Source: HXMU1420-2 sp034670145
GTDB lineage: Bacteria; Pseudomonadota; Alphaproteobacteria; Rhodobacterales; Rhodobacteraceae
Length of the DNA: 64,000 nt
Assembly: GCA_034670145.1 (NCBI GenBank)
Contig: JAXMOA010000010.1
Location: 124,001-188,000, forward strand
Reading direction: 5' to 3'
Part shown: positions 43,601 through 51,784 of the stretch, in pieces
Numbering within the stretch: the stretch's first letter is position 1
How the letters are laid out: the number at the start of each line of letters is the position of its first letter
Notes under the pieces: model-generated
Told to the model about the DNA's origin: nothing
The model's database searches: none
Seen by the model: only the letters and a program-made list of their open reading frames with translations
Program-made: the position numbers and the translations under genes

Positions 43601-45112
43601 TCAGGCCCCGAGCCGCGGGATCCGATGTTGGCCCGTGGCAAAGCCGATGTGTTTTTGCTCCATGTAGAAGTCGAACGACCAGTCCCCGCCGTCGCGACCT
43701 ATGCCGCTGGCTTTGACGCCGCCAAACGGGGTGGGCAGGTGGCGGACATTCTCGGAGTTGACCCAGATCATCCCCGCCTCCAGTTCATTGGTGAAGCGCA
43801 TCGCGCGGGTGAGATCGTTGGTCCAGACGTATCCGGTCAGCCCGTAGGCCGTGTCATTGGCGATTTGCAGCGCCTCTTCTTCGGTTGAGAAGCGGATTGA
43901 GGTCAGGACCGGGCCAAAGATCTCTTCCTGGGCGATTTTCATGTCGTTGCGGGCGCCGGTAAACAGGGTTGGGTTCACGAACCAGCCCTGATCCCCGTTG
44001 CGGGTGCCGCCCGCAGCGATGGTGGCGCCATCTGATCTGGCGGTTTCGAAATAGGAGGTGACCTTGTCGAAATGGGTTTTGTGGATCAGCGGGCCGACTT
44101 CGGTGCCCGGATCCAGCGGATGGCCGACCTTGATCCGGTTCACACGCTCGCTCAGTTTGGCTTCGAAGGTATCCGCGATGCTGTCCTGGATCAGCAGGCG
44201 CGACGAGGAGGTGCAGCGCTCTCCGTTCAGGGAATAGATCATGAAGATCGCCGCATCCAGCGCCCGGTCCAGGTCAGCGTCGTCAAACACCACGACCGGG
44301 TTTTTGCCGCCCAGTTCGAAATGCACGCGTTTGAGTGTCTCGGCCCCCTGTTTCATGATCATGGAGCCTGTACGGCTTTCTCCGACAAAGGCGATTGCCT
44401 TGATGTCGGGATGTTCGGTCAGCGCCTTGCCGGCCTCTTCGCCCAGGCCGTTGACCAGGTTCCAGACCCCGGGCGGCAAACCGGCCTCCTGCGCGATCTC
44501 GGCCAGGATCGAGGCCGTCACGGGCGAAAACTCGGCCGGTTTGTGCACCACGGTACATCCTGCGGCCAGGGCCGGGGCGATTTTCCAGGTCGACAGCATG
44601 AAGGGGGTGTTCCAGGGCGTGATCACCCCAACCGGCCCGATCGGCACGCGGGTGGTCACGTTCATCAGCGTTGCAGAGGGCAGCATCTGCCCATCGCGCG
44701 CCGCCGGTGCCCGATCTGCGAAGAAACGGAAGTTGTCGGCCCCGCGCAGCGCCGCCTTGGACATGAAGCGCAACGCCTGGCCCGTGTCCCAGCATTCGCA
44801 CAGCGCGATCTCTTCGGCGCGGGCCACGATGCCATCCGCAATCCGGTGCAGGATCCGCTTGCGCTCTTCGCCGGGCATGTCGCGCCACTCCGCAAACGCT
44901 GCCCGCGCGGCCTGTGCCGCCCTGTCGATATCCGCAGCACCGCCGCGGGCGACCGTAGAAATCAGGCTCTCGTCCACCGGCGAATGCGTCTCAAAGGTTT
45001 CGCCCGATGCCGCCGCGCAAAGCTCTCCGGCGATCCGGTTCTGCACACCGCCTTCGCGAAACCGCGCCAGATATGAATCCAGTTTGACCAGATTGCCCGC
45101 CAGATCGCTCAT
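43601..45112 (-). CDS. hpaE: 5-carboxymethyl-2-hydroxymuconate semialdehyde dehydrogenase
   Basis: A 503-residue NAD-dependent aldehyde dehydrogenase. PVGVITPWNTPFMLSTWKIAP is the cofactor-binding entrance, AFVGESRTGSMIM the Rossmann turn, and ELGGKNPVVVFDDAD the catalytic Glu region. LNGERCTSSSRLLIQ carries the nucleophilic cysteine. It oxidises the HpaD ring-cleavage product to 5-carboxymethyl-2-hydroxymuconate. The ATG overlaps the hpaF stop (ATGA at 45109-45112), and AGGAG precedes it. Its sequence has the order expected for HpaE rather than for betaine-aldehyde relatives, and the neighbours confirm the assignment. Confidence 0.93.
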   Translation of the reverse strand: MSDLAGNLVKLDSYLARFREGGVQNRIAGELCAAASGETFETHSPVDESLISTVARGGAADIDRAAQAARAAFAEWRDMPGEERKRILHRIADGIVARAEEIALCECWDTGQALRFMSKAALRGADNFRFFADRAPAARDGQMLPSATLMNVTTRVPIGPVGVITPWNTPFMLSTWKIAPALAAGCTVVHKPAEFSPVTASILAEIAQEAGLPPGVWNLVNGLGEEAGKALTEHPDIKAIAFVGESRTGSMIMKQGAETLKRVHFELGGKNPVVVFDDADLDRALDAAIFMIYSLNGERCTSSSRLLIQDSIADTFEAKLSERVNRIKVGHPLDPGTEVGPLIHKTHFDKVTSYFETARSDGATIAAGGTRNGDQGWFVNPTLFTGARNDMKIAQEEIFGPVLTSIRFSTEEEALQIANDTAYGLTGYVWTNDLTRAMRFTNELEAGMIWVNSENVRHLPTPFGGVKASGIGRDGGDWSFDFYMEQKHIGFATGQHRIPRLGA

Positions 45113-45516
45113 GTCGACTCCACTCCTTCAGATGACAAAATCAGGTGATCCCGGATCGACCCCGCCTTGGGCGACAAATCCGGATCAATATCGCGCATTT
45201 CCAGCGACAGCGCGATGGAATGCACCGCCATCGCTGGCGCCAGCCAGGCCTGCGCCGCCTGAAAAACATGTTGGGTGGCTGCCGCCTTGACGTCATCCGG
45301 GCGCCCGCCGCGCAACCGGACCGAGATGTCGACGTAGCCATGCACGTCACGCCCATCCGCAATCGCCACGTGATCCGCGCGCAGGGCCCGCACCCGCACA
45401 CCCGGCATCGGAAACACGCCCGTTTCGACCGCAGCAACCCGCAAAGCTTCGCACAGGCCCGCCATATCCACCCGCGACTCCATGTTCGCAGAGTAATCGA
45501 CGATGATATGTGGCAC
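45109..45516 (-). CDS. hpaF: 5-carboxymethyl-2-hydroxymuconate delta-isomerase
   Basis: A 135-residue tautomerase-superfamily enzyme. The sequence after the initiator is PHIIVDYSANMES, placing the catalytic proline at the N-terminus once Met is removed. It isomerises 5-carboxymethyl-2-hydroxymuconate to the 2-oxo form for decarboxylation. The start is GTG 45516, preceded by AGGGGGAGGG. It is the first gene of the leftward hpa operon and lies 113 bp from the divergent regulator hpaR, with a small palindrome between. Confidence 0.92.
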   Translation of the reverse strand: MPHIIVDYSANMESRVDMAGLCEALRVAAVETGVFPMPGVRVRALRADHVAIADGRDVHGYVDISVRLRGGRPDDVKAAATQHVFQAAQAWLAPAMAVHSIALSLEMRDIDPDLSPKAGSIRDHLILSSEGVEST

Positions 45517-45538
45517 CGCGCCCTCCCCCTCTATTTAC

Positions 45539-45550
45539 TTAACAAGTTAA
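45539..45550. promoter_or_regulatory. Candidate HpaR operator
   Basis: TTAAC-AA-GTTAA is a 5-bp-arm palindrome in AT-rich DNA 23 bp upstream of the hpaF start and 80 bp upstream of hpaR. MarR proteins bind such AT-rich dyads between divergent genes. It is the only clear dyad I see in this gap. Confidence 0.5.
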
Positions 45551-45629
45551 TACATGACATTCCGGACACAGTCAATCCATCGCGACACTCTGACATTGAT
45601 CTGCACGCCAGTCTCAGCGAAAATCCATC

Positions 45630-46076
45630 ATGACTCAAACACTCCCATCCACCTCCCGCTCGCTCCCAATCGCATTATTGCGCGCCCGAGAGCGCCTCAT
45701 GGGCCCGATTCGCAACATGCTCAGCTCGGTTGGTATCACCGAACAGCAATGGCGCGTCCTGCGCGTCTTACAGGAAAACGGGCCAATGGAACCCACCCGC
45801 ATCGCCGAAGAGGCCTGCCTCCTCCTGCCCAGCCTCACCCGCATCCTCCAAAAACTCGAAGAAAAAGCCATGATCGCCCGCGAAACCGACACCAGGGATC
45901 GGCGCCGCCAAATCGTCCGGATTGCCCCAAGGGGCGACGAAATCATCCTCGACAACCTGGATAAAAGCGTCCAGCTCGCCGATGGCATCCGCAATCGCAT
46001 GGGCCCACAGGAATATGACACCCTGCTCGACCTGCTGACCAAACTCGAAGAAACCGAGGCCGGGCACCACAGCTGA
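45630..46076 (+). CDS. hpaR: MarR-family regulator of homoprotocatechuate degradation HpaR
   Basis: A 148-residue winged-helix protein. SRSLPIALLRARERLMGPIR and GITEQQWRVLRVLQENGP are typical of HpaR within the MarR family. The recognition helix is LLLPSLTRILQKLE, and the wing contains TDTRDRRRQIVRI (the conserved DxR-type wing). HpaR represses hpa genes until 4-hydroxyphenylacetate or homoprotocatechuate binds. It is divergent from hpaF. The AT-rich dyad at 45539-45550 is a candidate shared operator. Confidence 0.92.
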   Translation: MTQTLPSTSRSLPIALLRARERLMGPIRNMLSSVGITEQQWRVLRVLQENGPMEPTRIAEEACLLLPSLTRILQKLEEKAMIARETDTRDRRRQIVRIAPRGDEIILDNLDKSVQLADGIRNRMGPQEYDTLLDLLTKLEETEAGHHS

Positions 46077-46094
46077 AATGTGATGAAACGCCCC

Positions 46095-46125
46095 TTGACC
46101 TTCCAGTAGATGGAACCCCTATCTA
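46095..46125 (+). promoter_or_regulatory. CueR-type promoter of copA
   Basis: A -35 box TTGACC (46095-46100) and -10 box TATCTA (46120-46125) are separated by 19 bp, the overlong spacing typical of MerR-family promoters. The spacer holds the dyad TTCCA-GTAGA-TGGAA (46101-46115). It lies 35 bp before the copA start. CueR would untwist it on binding Cu(I). Confidence 0.9.
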
Positions 46126-46159
46126 GAGCCCGAGACGCGCTCAGGGATCCAACCACATC

Positions 46160-48688
46160 ATGTCAAACCAAATCCGCATCCAGGTGCAAGGGCTCAGCTG
46201 CGCGGCCTGCGCCGGTCGCGCTGAACAGGCGTTGCTGGCCGTCGAGGGCGTGCAATCGGCGACCGTCAATGTGGCCGACCATTCGGCCCTGATCGCGCTG
46301 GACGGGGCAAATGCAACGGCAATTCACGACGCGCTGGACGCCGCAGGCTATCCGGCCCAGACCGAAACCACAGAGCTGAGCCTTGACGGCATGACATGCG
46401 CCGGATGCGCCGCGCGGGTTGAACGCACGCTGAGCGACCTGCCCGGCATAACCCGGGCGCAGGTCAATTTTGCCGACCGGTCCGCCCGCCTCACCGGGTT
46501 GAGCGGCGCAACCAGCCCACAGGCCGCCATCGCCGCCGTCCGGGCGGCGGGCTATGACGCCGCGCCGCGCCAGTCCGCACATGCGCCCGACGCGCCCCAC
46601 CAGGCCCAAAACGACCCCGCCGCGCGCGAAATCGCTGAAAACCGCCGCCGGGCACTGGTTGCCGGGGCGCTGACGCTGCCGGTCTTTGTCCTTGAAATGG
46701 GCGGCCACCTGGTTCCGGGGTTTCACCACTGGATCGCGCAGACGCTGGGCCAGACCCAATCCTGGCTGCTTCAGTTCGTGCTGATCACCCTGGTCCTGAT
46801 CGGCCCGGGCCGCCCCTTCCTGCAACGCGGCGTGCCAGACCTGCTGCGCGGCCACCCCGATATGAACAGCCTTGTCGCCATCGGCACCCTCGCCGCCTGG
46901 ACCTATTCGACCGTCGCCCTCTTTGCCCCCGGCCTGCTGCCGCAAACCGCACAGGCCGTGTATTTCGAGGCCGCAGGCGTCATCATCACCCTCATCCTTT
47001 TGGGCCGCTGGCTCGAGGCGCGCGCCCGCGGGCAGGCGGGCACCGCCATCCGCGCCCTGATCGGGCTGCAACCGCGCACCGCCCGCGTCGAATCCCCCGA
47101 CGGCACGCTCACAGATACCGACCTCAGCCAGATCGCCGTCGGCGACCTTCTGCACCTGCGCCCGGGCGAACGGGTGGCCGTGGATGGCACCCTTCACGAC
47201 GGCACCACGCATCTGGATGAAAGCATGCTGACTGGCGAACCCATGCCCGTGCCCAAAGCCCCCGGAGACACAGTCTCCGCCGGCACCGTCAATGGCCCCG
47301 GTTCGGTCCGCTACGTCGCCCAGCGCGTTGGTAGTGAAACCACATTGGCACAGATCATCGACATGGTGCGCCAGGCCCAGGGCGGGCGGCTGCCCATCCA
47401 ATCGCTCGCGGATCACGTCGTTTCCCGGTTTGTCCCGGCCGTGCTGGTGATTGCCGCGCTCACCGTGCTGGGATGGCTGCTGCTCGGGCCGGACCCGGCG
47501 CTCAGCAATGCCCTGGTGGCCGGTGTCTCTGTGCTGATCATCGCCTGCCCCTGCGCCATGGGGCTGGCCACGCCCGTCTCGGTCATGGTCGCCACCGGAC
47601 GCGGCGCCCAGCTTGGGATTCTGCTGCGCCAGGGCGAGGCCCTGCAACGGCTTCAGGAAACCCGCGTTGTCGCCTTTGACAAAACCGGCACGCTGACTCA
47701 GGGCACGCCCCGGCTGATCCAGACCCACAGGCTGGGCGACTGGAGCGAGGATCACGTGCTCCGCCTTGTCGCCGCCGCCGAATCCCGCTCTGAACATCCG
47801 CTGGCCCGCGCGCTCACCGATGCGGCCAAATCCGTCCCGGAAACCGCGCAGGTCAGCGACGTGCAGGCGCTGTCGGGCCTTGGCCTGCGTGCCCAGGTTC
47901 AGGACAATGGCCAAAGCTACGCGCTGCTCATCGGCTCTGCCCGCCTGCTGGGCGACCACGGGCTGGACCTGTCACAGGTGGACGCGCAGATCGAAACCGC
48001 CGAATCCGCCGGTCACAGCATCGTATTGGCCGCCATCGACAACAGACCCGCCGCGCTGTTTACCATCGCCGACACCCTCCGCCCCGAGGCTCAGAGCCTC
48101 ATCGCCGCCCTCCATGCGCGTGGCCTGAAAACCGCCATGATCACCGGCGATTCCGAGCGTGCCGCGCGCCATATCGGGGACCGGCTGGGGGTCAGCCATG
48201 TGGTCGCCGGCGTCCTGCCAGATGGCAAGGCGCGCGAAATCGAGCGCCTGCGCGCCACCTACGGGCCGGTCGCCTTTGTGGGTGACGGCATCAATGACGC
48301 CCCCGCACTGGCCGCCGCAAATGTCGGGCTGGCCATGGGCACCGGCACCGATGTCGCCATCCAGAGCGCGCAGGTCGTGCTCGCCGGGGCCCGGCTCGGC
48401 ACGGTTCTGACCGCACTCGACCTGTCCAAGCGCACCATGCGCAACATCCGCCAGAACCTCGTCTGGGCCTTTGGCTACAACACGCTGCTGATCCCGGTCG
48501 CGGCTGGCGCGCTCTATCCGTTCACCGGCCTGCTGCTCTCTCCGATGCTCGCGGCCGGGGCGATGGCGCTCAGCTCGGTCTTTGTGGTCACCAACGCCCT
48601 GCGTCTGCACCGCTTTGCCGCGCCCGAAACCACCCCGGCCACCCGGGGCCCACATCCCTCAAAGGCAACCCTGGCTCATGAACATTAA
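46160..48688 (+). CDS. copA: Copper-exporting P1B-type ATPase CopA
   Basis: An 842-residue inner-membrane Cu(I) exporter. Two N-terminal HMA domains carry GLSCAACAG (about 9-17) and GMTCAGCAA (about 78-86). Eight membrane helices are expected, with the transport motif CPC in IIACPCAMGLATP (about 461-463). DKTGTLT (Asp about 507) is the phosphorylation site, SEHPLARAL the nucleotide-binding HP motif, and GDGINDAPALAAANVGLAMG the hinge. It is driven by the CueR-type promoter at 46095-46125, and its 3' end overlaps cueR by 11 bp. Confidence 0.96.
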   Translation: MSNQIRIQVQGLSCAACAGRAEQALLAVEGVQSATVNVADHSALIALDGANATAIHDALDAAGYPAQTETTELSLDGMTCAGCAARVERTLSDLPGITRAQVNFADRSARLTGLSGATSPQAAIAAVRAAGYDAAPRQSAHAPDAPHQAQNDPAAREIAENRRRALVAGALTLPVFVLEMGGHLVPGFHHWIAQTLGQTQSWLLQFVLITLVLIGPGRPFLQRGVPDLLRGHPDMNSLVAIGTLAAWTYSTVALFAPGLLPQTAQAVYFEAAGVIITLILLGRWLEARARGQAGTAIRALIGLQPRTARVESPDGTLTDTDLSQIAVGDLLHLRPGERVAVDGTLHDGTTHLDESMLTGEPMPVPKAPGDTVSAGTVNGPGSVRYVAQRVGSETTLAQIIDMVRQAQGGRLPIQSLADHVVSRFVPAVLVIAALTVLGWLLLGPDPALSNALVAGVSVLIIACPCAMGLATPVSVMVATGRGAQLGILLRQGEALQRLQETRVVAFDKTGTLTQGTPRLIQTHRLGDWSEDHVLRLVAAAESRSEHPLARALTDAAKSVPETAQVSDVQALSGLGLRAQVQDNGQSYALLIGSARLLGDHGLDLSQVDAQIETAESAGHSIVLAAIDNRPAALFTIADTLRPEAQSLIAALHARGLKTAMITGDSERAARHIGDRLGVSHVVAGVLPDGKAREIERLRATYGPVAFVGDGINDAPALAAANVGLAMGTGTDVAIQSAQVVLAGARLGTVLTALDLSKRTMRNIRQNLVWAFGYNTLLIPVAAGALYPFTGLLLSPMLAAGAMALSSVFVVTNALRLHRFAAPETTPATRGPHPSKATLAHEH

Positions 48689-49076
48689 AGACGTCTCGGA
48701 CCGCACCGGCCTGCCGGCCAAAACCATCCGCTATTACGAAGACATCGACCTGATCCACCCGGCCCGCCGCAACAATGGCTACCGCGACTTCTCGGACGCC
48801 GATTGTCACAAGCTCGCCTTCCTCAGCCGCGCCCGCACCCTTGGCTTTTCCATCGAAGACTGCCGCACCCTGCTGGGTCTGTATCAGGACGAATCCCGCG
48901 CCAGCGCCGATGTCCGCGCCGTTGCCGCCCATCACCTGGACCGCATCGACACCAAACTGCGCGAGTTGCAGGAACTGCGCGACACCCTCAGCGGCCTCGT
49001 CTCGGCCTGCGCCGGAGACAACCGGCCCGATTGCCCGATCCTGCGCGACCTCGCCAAAAACCCAGAGCCCGGCTAA
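48678..49076 (+). CDS. cueR: Cu(I)-responsive MerR-family regulator CueR
   Basis: A 132-residue MerR protein. MNIKDVSDRTGLPAKTIRYY is the winged-helix start, followed by the RRNNGYRDFSDAD wing and a dimerisation helix. The metal loop is CAGDNRPDC, giving the C-x7-C spacing of copper sensors. ATG 48678 lies inside the 3' end of copA, so regulator and pump share a transcript. CueR should activate the promoter at 46095-46125. Its stop overlaps that of the convergent carbonic anhydrase gene by 4 bp. Confidence 0.94.
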   Translation: MNIKDVSDRTGLPAKTIRYYEDIDLIHPARRNNGYRDFSDADCHKLAFLSRARTLGFSIEDCRTLLGLYQDESRASADVRAVAAHHLDRIDTKLRELQELRDTLSGLVSACAGDNRPDCPILRDLAKNPEPG

Positions 49077-49723
49077 ACTGTCGTGAACGTCCCGGTGGCA
49101 GGGTCAAAACACTCCAGCCCGCCCTCACCGATATCCGTCCACAACCCATGCAGCGTCAACGACTCGTCCTTGACCGCCGACTCGATGAACGGAAAGGTCA
49201 TCAGGTTCTCAAGCGACCGCATCACCGCCTGCTTCTCCAGCTGACGCGCCTGCTCTTCCGGGTCTTCGATATTGGCCACAACCTCGTAATTGGGCCGCAG
49301 AATATCCATCCACCGCCCGACAAAGCTCTCCGGCCGCTCCAGCTCGGGCGCATGACCCTCGCACATCTCGATACAGCCGCGCACACCGCCACATTGCGAA
49401 TGCCCCAACACGATCAAATGCGCCACATTCAACGCCGTCACCGCATATTCCACCGCCGCACTCGTCCCGTGATGATCCCCATCCGGCTCATAAGGCGGCA
49501 CCAGATTCGCAATATTGCGATGGATAAAGAACTCCCCCTGATCCGCCCCGAAAATCGACGTCACATGCACCCGGCTGTCACAGCACGAAATCACCATCGC
49601 CCTGGGCCGCTGCCCCTCGGTCGCCAAACGCCGATACCACGTTCGGTTCTCGGCATAGCCGGTCGCCTTCCAACCATGGTACCGCTGGATCAGATATGAG
49701 GGCAAAGGTTTCGCCAATTTCAT
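49073..49723 (-). CDS. Beta-class carbonic anhydrase
   Basis: A 216-residue zinc enzyme that interconverts CO2 and bicarbonate. MVISCCDSRVHVTSIFGADQGEFF provides the first zinc Cys and the Asp-Arg dyad, IHRNIANLVPPY the conserved core, and VLGHSQCGGVRGCIEM the zinc His and second Cys. Length and motifs are typical of plant-type beta enzymes. No signal peptide is present. It is monocistronic and convergent with cueR. Confidence 0.95.
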   Translation of the reverse strand: MKLAKPLPSYLIQRYHGWKATGYAENRTWYRRLATEGQRPRAMVISCCDSRVHVTSIFGADQGEFFIHRNIANLVPPYEPDGDHHGTSAAVEYAVTALNVAHLIVLGHSQCGGVRGCIEMCEGHAPELERPESFVGRWMDILRPNYEVVANIEDPEEQARQLEKQAVMRSLENLMTFPFIESAVKDESLTLHGLWTDIGEGGLECFDPATGTFTTV

Positions 49724-49890
49724 GGTCTCGTCCGCTCTTTGCTAAGGTCCGTTACAGGCTAACTAGCCGCGATTTGCCTCGAATTATAGGCAGATGAGCA
49801 CGCGGCAGAAAGAATTTGCAAAATATTTCGGCTCAGATTGCCATCAGCCGTGGGGGCACAACATAACATCGGACGATGACGGTGGGACTA

Positions 49891-50262
49891 ATGACAGAAC
49901 TACGATTTAAGGAAAACGTGCGCTTGGACAGCGATCGACTGAACCAGTTGATCCGAAATCTCAGCCAGGCCGACGCCGAAGACATCATCTGCCGCACCGT
50001 GGCCGAACTCGGCAGCCTGATCAACAAATGCGAACAGGCCTACCAACAACACGACAGCACCAGCCTGTCCCGCCAGGTCGCAGCAGTCGCCAGAACCGCA
50101 GGCCAATTGGGCATGACAAAACTGCAACGCATCGCCATGCATGTCACACAAACCCTGGCCCAGGGCGACCCAACCGCAACCGCCGCAACGCTGGCGCGGC
50201 TGGTCCGGGTCGGTGACCTCTCGCTCTGCGCCGTCTGGGATGTCGAAGGCCTCTCTGTCTGA
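49891..50262 (+). CDS. Small helical hypothetical protein
   Basis: A 123-residue acidic, almost entirely helical protein (MTELRFKENVRLDSDRLNQL, then AEDIICRTVAELGSLINKCE). I do not recognise a characterised family. The helical-bundle pattern around RQVAAVARTAGQLGMTKLQR is reminiscent of histidine phosphotransfer (Hpt) domains, but there is no convincing conserved phospho-His (only AMH later), so this is only a hint. ATG 49891 follows GGTGGGACTA; an in-frame ATG at 49876 is possible. It stands alone between carbonic anhydrase and an aminopeptidase. Confidence 0.7.
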   Translation: MTELRFKENVRLDSDRLNQLIRNLSQADAEDIICRTVAELGSLINKCEQAYQQHDSTSLSRQVAAVARTAGQLGMTKLQRIAMHVTQTLAQGDPTATAATLARLVRVGDLSLCAVWDVEGLSV

Positions 50263-50377
50263 CACCAAACCACATCCACAACCCGGACCCCCAACCGTCC
50301 GGGCGCAGGCAATTGGCCTTGCGGCCACATGACCAATCCGGCAACCTCCGCCCTGTCCCTCAGACCGGAGCGCCCAA

Positions 50378-51784
50378 ATGCCGCTGACTTTTGCCTCAAC
50401 CCCAGACCCATCCGCAAATCCCGCAATCGACTTGCATGTGATCGAAAGCGCAAAGCTGGAAAACTGGTTGAGCCTGGCCGACTCACGCACCCAAAACTGG
50501 GTCGCCAACAGCAGCTTCACCGGCGCCCTGGGCCAATCCCTCGTCGTGCCAGACGCGCAGGGCGGCATCGCCTGCGCGCTCGCCGGATATGGCTCTGCCG
50601 CAACGCGGGCGCGCACGCGCTTTGCGCTGGCCACCGCTGGCGCACAGCTGCCCGCCGGCCCATACCGCATCGCCTCGGGCCTCGATCAGGACACCGAATC
50701 ACAAACCCTCGAAACCGAATGCCTCGGCTGGCTGCTCGCCGGATACCGCTTTGACCGCTACAAATCCGCCAACCCCCCGATGCCCGGCCTGATCGCCCCA
50801 ACCGGCATCGACCCGGCCAAAGTCGAAGCCATCGCCAACGGAGAGGCCCTGACCCGCGACCTCATCAACACACCGGCCTCTGACATGGGCCCGGGCGAGC
50901 TTGAAACCGCCGCCCGCGACCTCGCCCAGCGCCACGGCGCCACCTGCGCCGTTACCACCGGCGACACGCTGCTCACCGCCAACTTTCCAATGATCCACGC
51001 CGTCGGACGCGCCTCTACCCGCGCCCCGCGCCTGATCGACATGCATTGGGGCACCAGCGGCCCAACCCTCACCCTCGTCGGCAAAGGCGTCTGCTTTGAC
51101 ACCGGCGGGCTGGACCTGAAACCAGCAGCCTCCATGGGGCTGATGAAAAAGGACATGGGCGGCTCGGCCGCCGTCCTGGGCCTGGCCCATATGATCATGG
51201 CGCTCAACATGCCCCTGCGCCTGCGCGTTCTGATCCCGGCCGTCGAAAACGCCGTCAGCGGCAATGCCTTCCGCCCGCAGGATATCCTGACCTCCCGCAA
51301 GGGCCTCACCGTCGAAATCAACAACACCGACGCCGAGGGCCGGCTGGTCCTGGCCGATGCGCTCGCCCTCGCGGACGAAGCCGCGCCAGACCTGATCCTC
51401 TCCATGGCCACGCTGACCGGCGCCGCCCGCGTCGCCGTCGGGCCTGACCTCGCGCCCTTCTATGCCACAGACGCGGGCCACGCCGCCGCCATCACACAAG
51501 GCGGGCAAACCGCCGCCGACCCGGTCTGGCAAATGCCCTTTCATGACCCATACGAACCCATGATCGAACCGGGCATCGCCGACCTCGACAACGCGCCCAA
51601 GGGCGGCTTTGCCGGCTCGATCACCGCCGCCCTGTTCCTGCGCCGCTTTGTCGACCAGACCCCATATGTCCATTTCGACATCTACGGCTGGCAACCCGAC
51701 AATACACCAGCCCGCCCCCGCGGCGGCACCGGTCAGGGCGCCCGCGCCATCCTCGCCGCCCTGCCAGATCTGCTGGACCTATGA
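50378..51784 (+). CDS. M17-family leucyl aminopeptidase
   Basis: A 468-residue cytosolic metallo-aminopeptidase. LVGKGVCFDTGGLDLKPAASMGLMKKDMGGSA supplies metal ligands and the catalytic Lys (motif shown in pieces: GKGVCFDTGG, KKDMGG). NNTDAEGRLVLADALALAD is the M17 signature with Asp and Glu ligands and the catalytic Arg, and TLTGAARVAVG follows. It is closer to PepB-like short-N-terminal forms than to PepA. Its stop overlaps the NlpC/P60 gene start as ATGA, a pairing common in Rhodobacterales that suggests joint handling of peptides, possibly muropeptide stems. Confidence 0.93.
   Translation: MPLTFASTPDPSANPAIDLHVIESAKLENWLSLADSRTQNWVANSSFTGALGQSLVVPDAQGGIACALAGYGSAATRARTRFALATAGAQLPAGPYRIASGLDQDTESQTLETECLGWLLAGYRFDRYKSANPPMPGLIAPTGIDPAKVEAIANGEALTRDLINTPASDMGPGELETAARDLAQRHGATCAVTTGDTLLTANFPMIHAVGRASTRAPRLIDMHWGTSGPTLTLVGKGVCFDTGGLDLKPAASMGLMKKDMGGSAAVLGLAHMIMALNMPLRLRVLIPAVENAVSGNAFRPQDILTSRKGLTVEINNTDAEGRLVLADALALADEAAPDLILSMATLTGAARVAVGPDLAPFYATDAGHAAAITQGGQTAADPVWQMPFHDPYEPMIEPGIADLDNAPKGGFAGSITAALFLRRFVDQTPYVHFDIYGWQPDNTPARPRGGTGQGARAILAALPDLLDL

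Noticed and set aside
46163..47959. A 598-codon minus-strand frame opposite copA
   Set aside because: Gly/Ala/Asp-rich composition artefact mirroring the copA coding frame.
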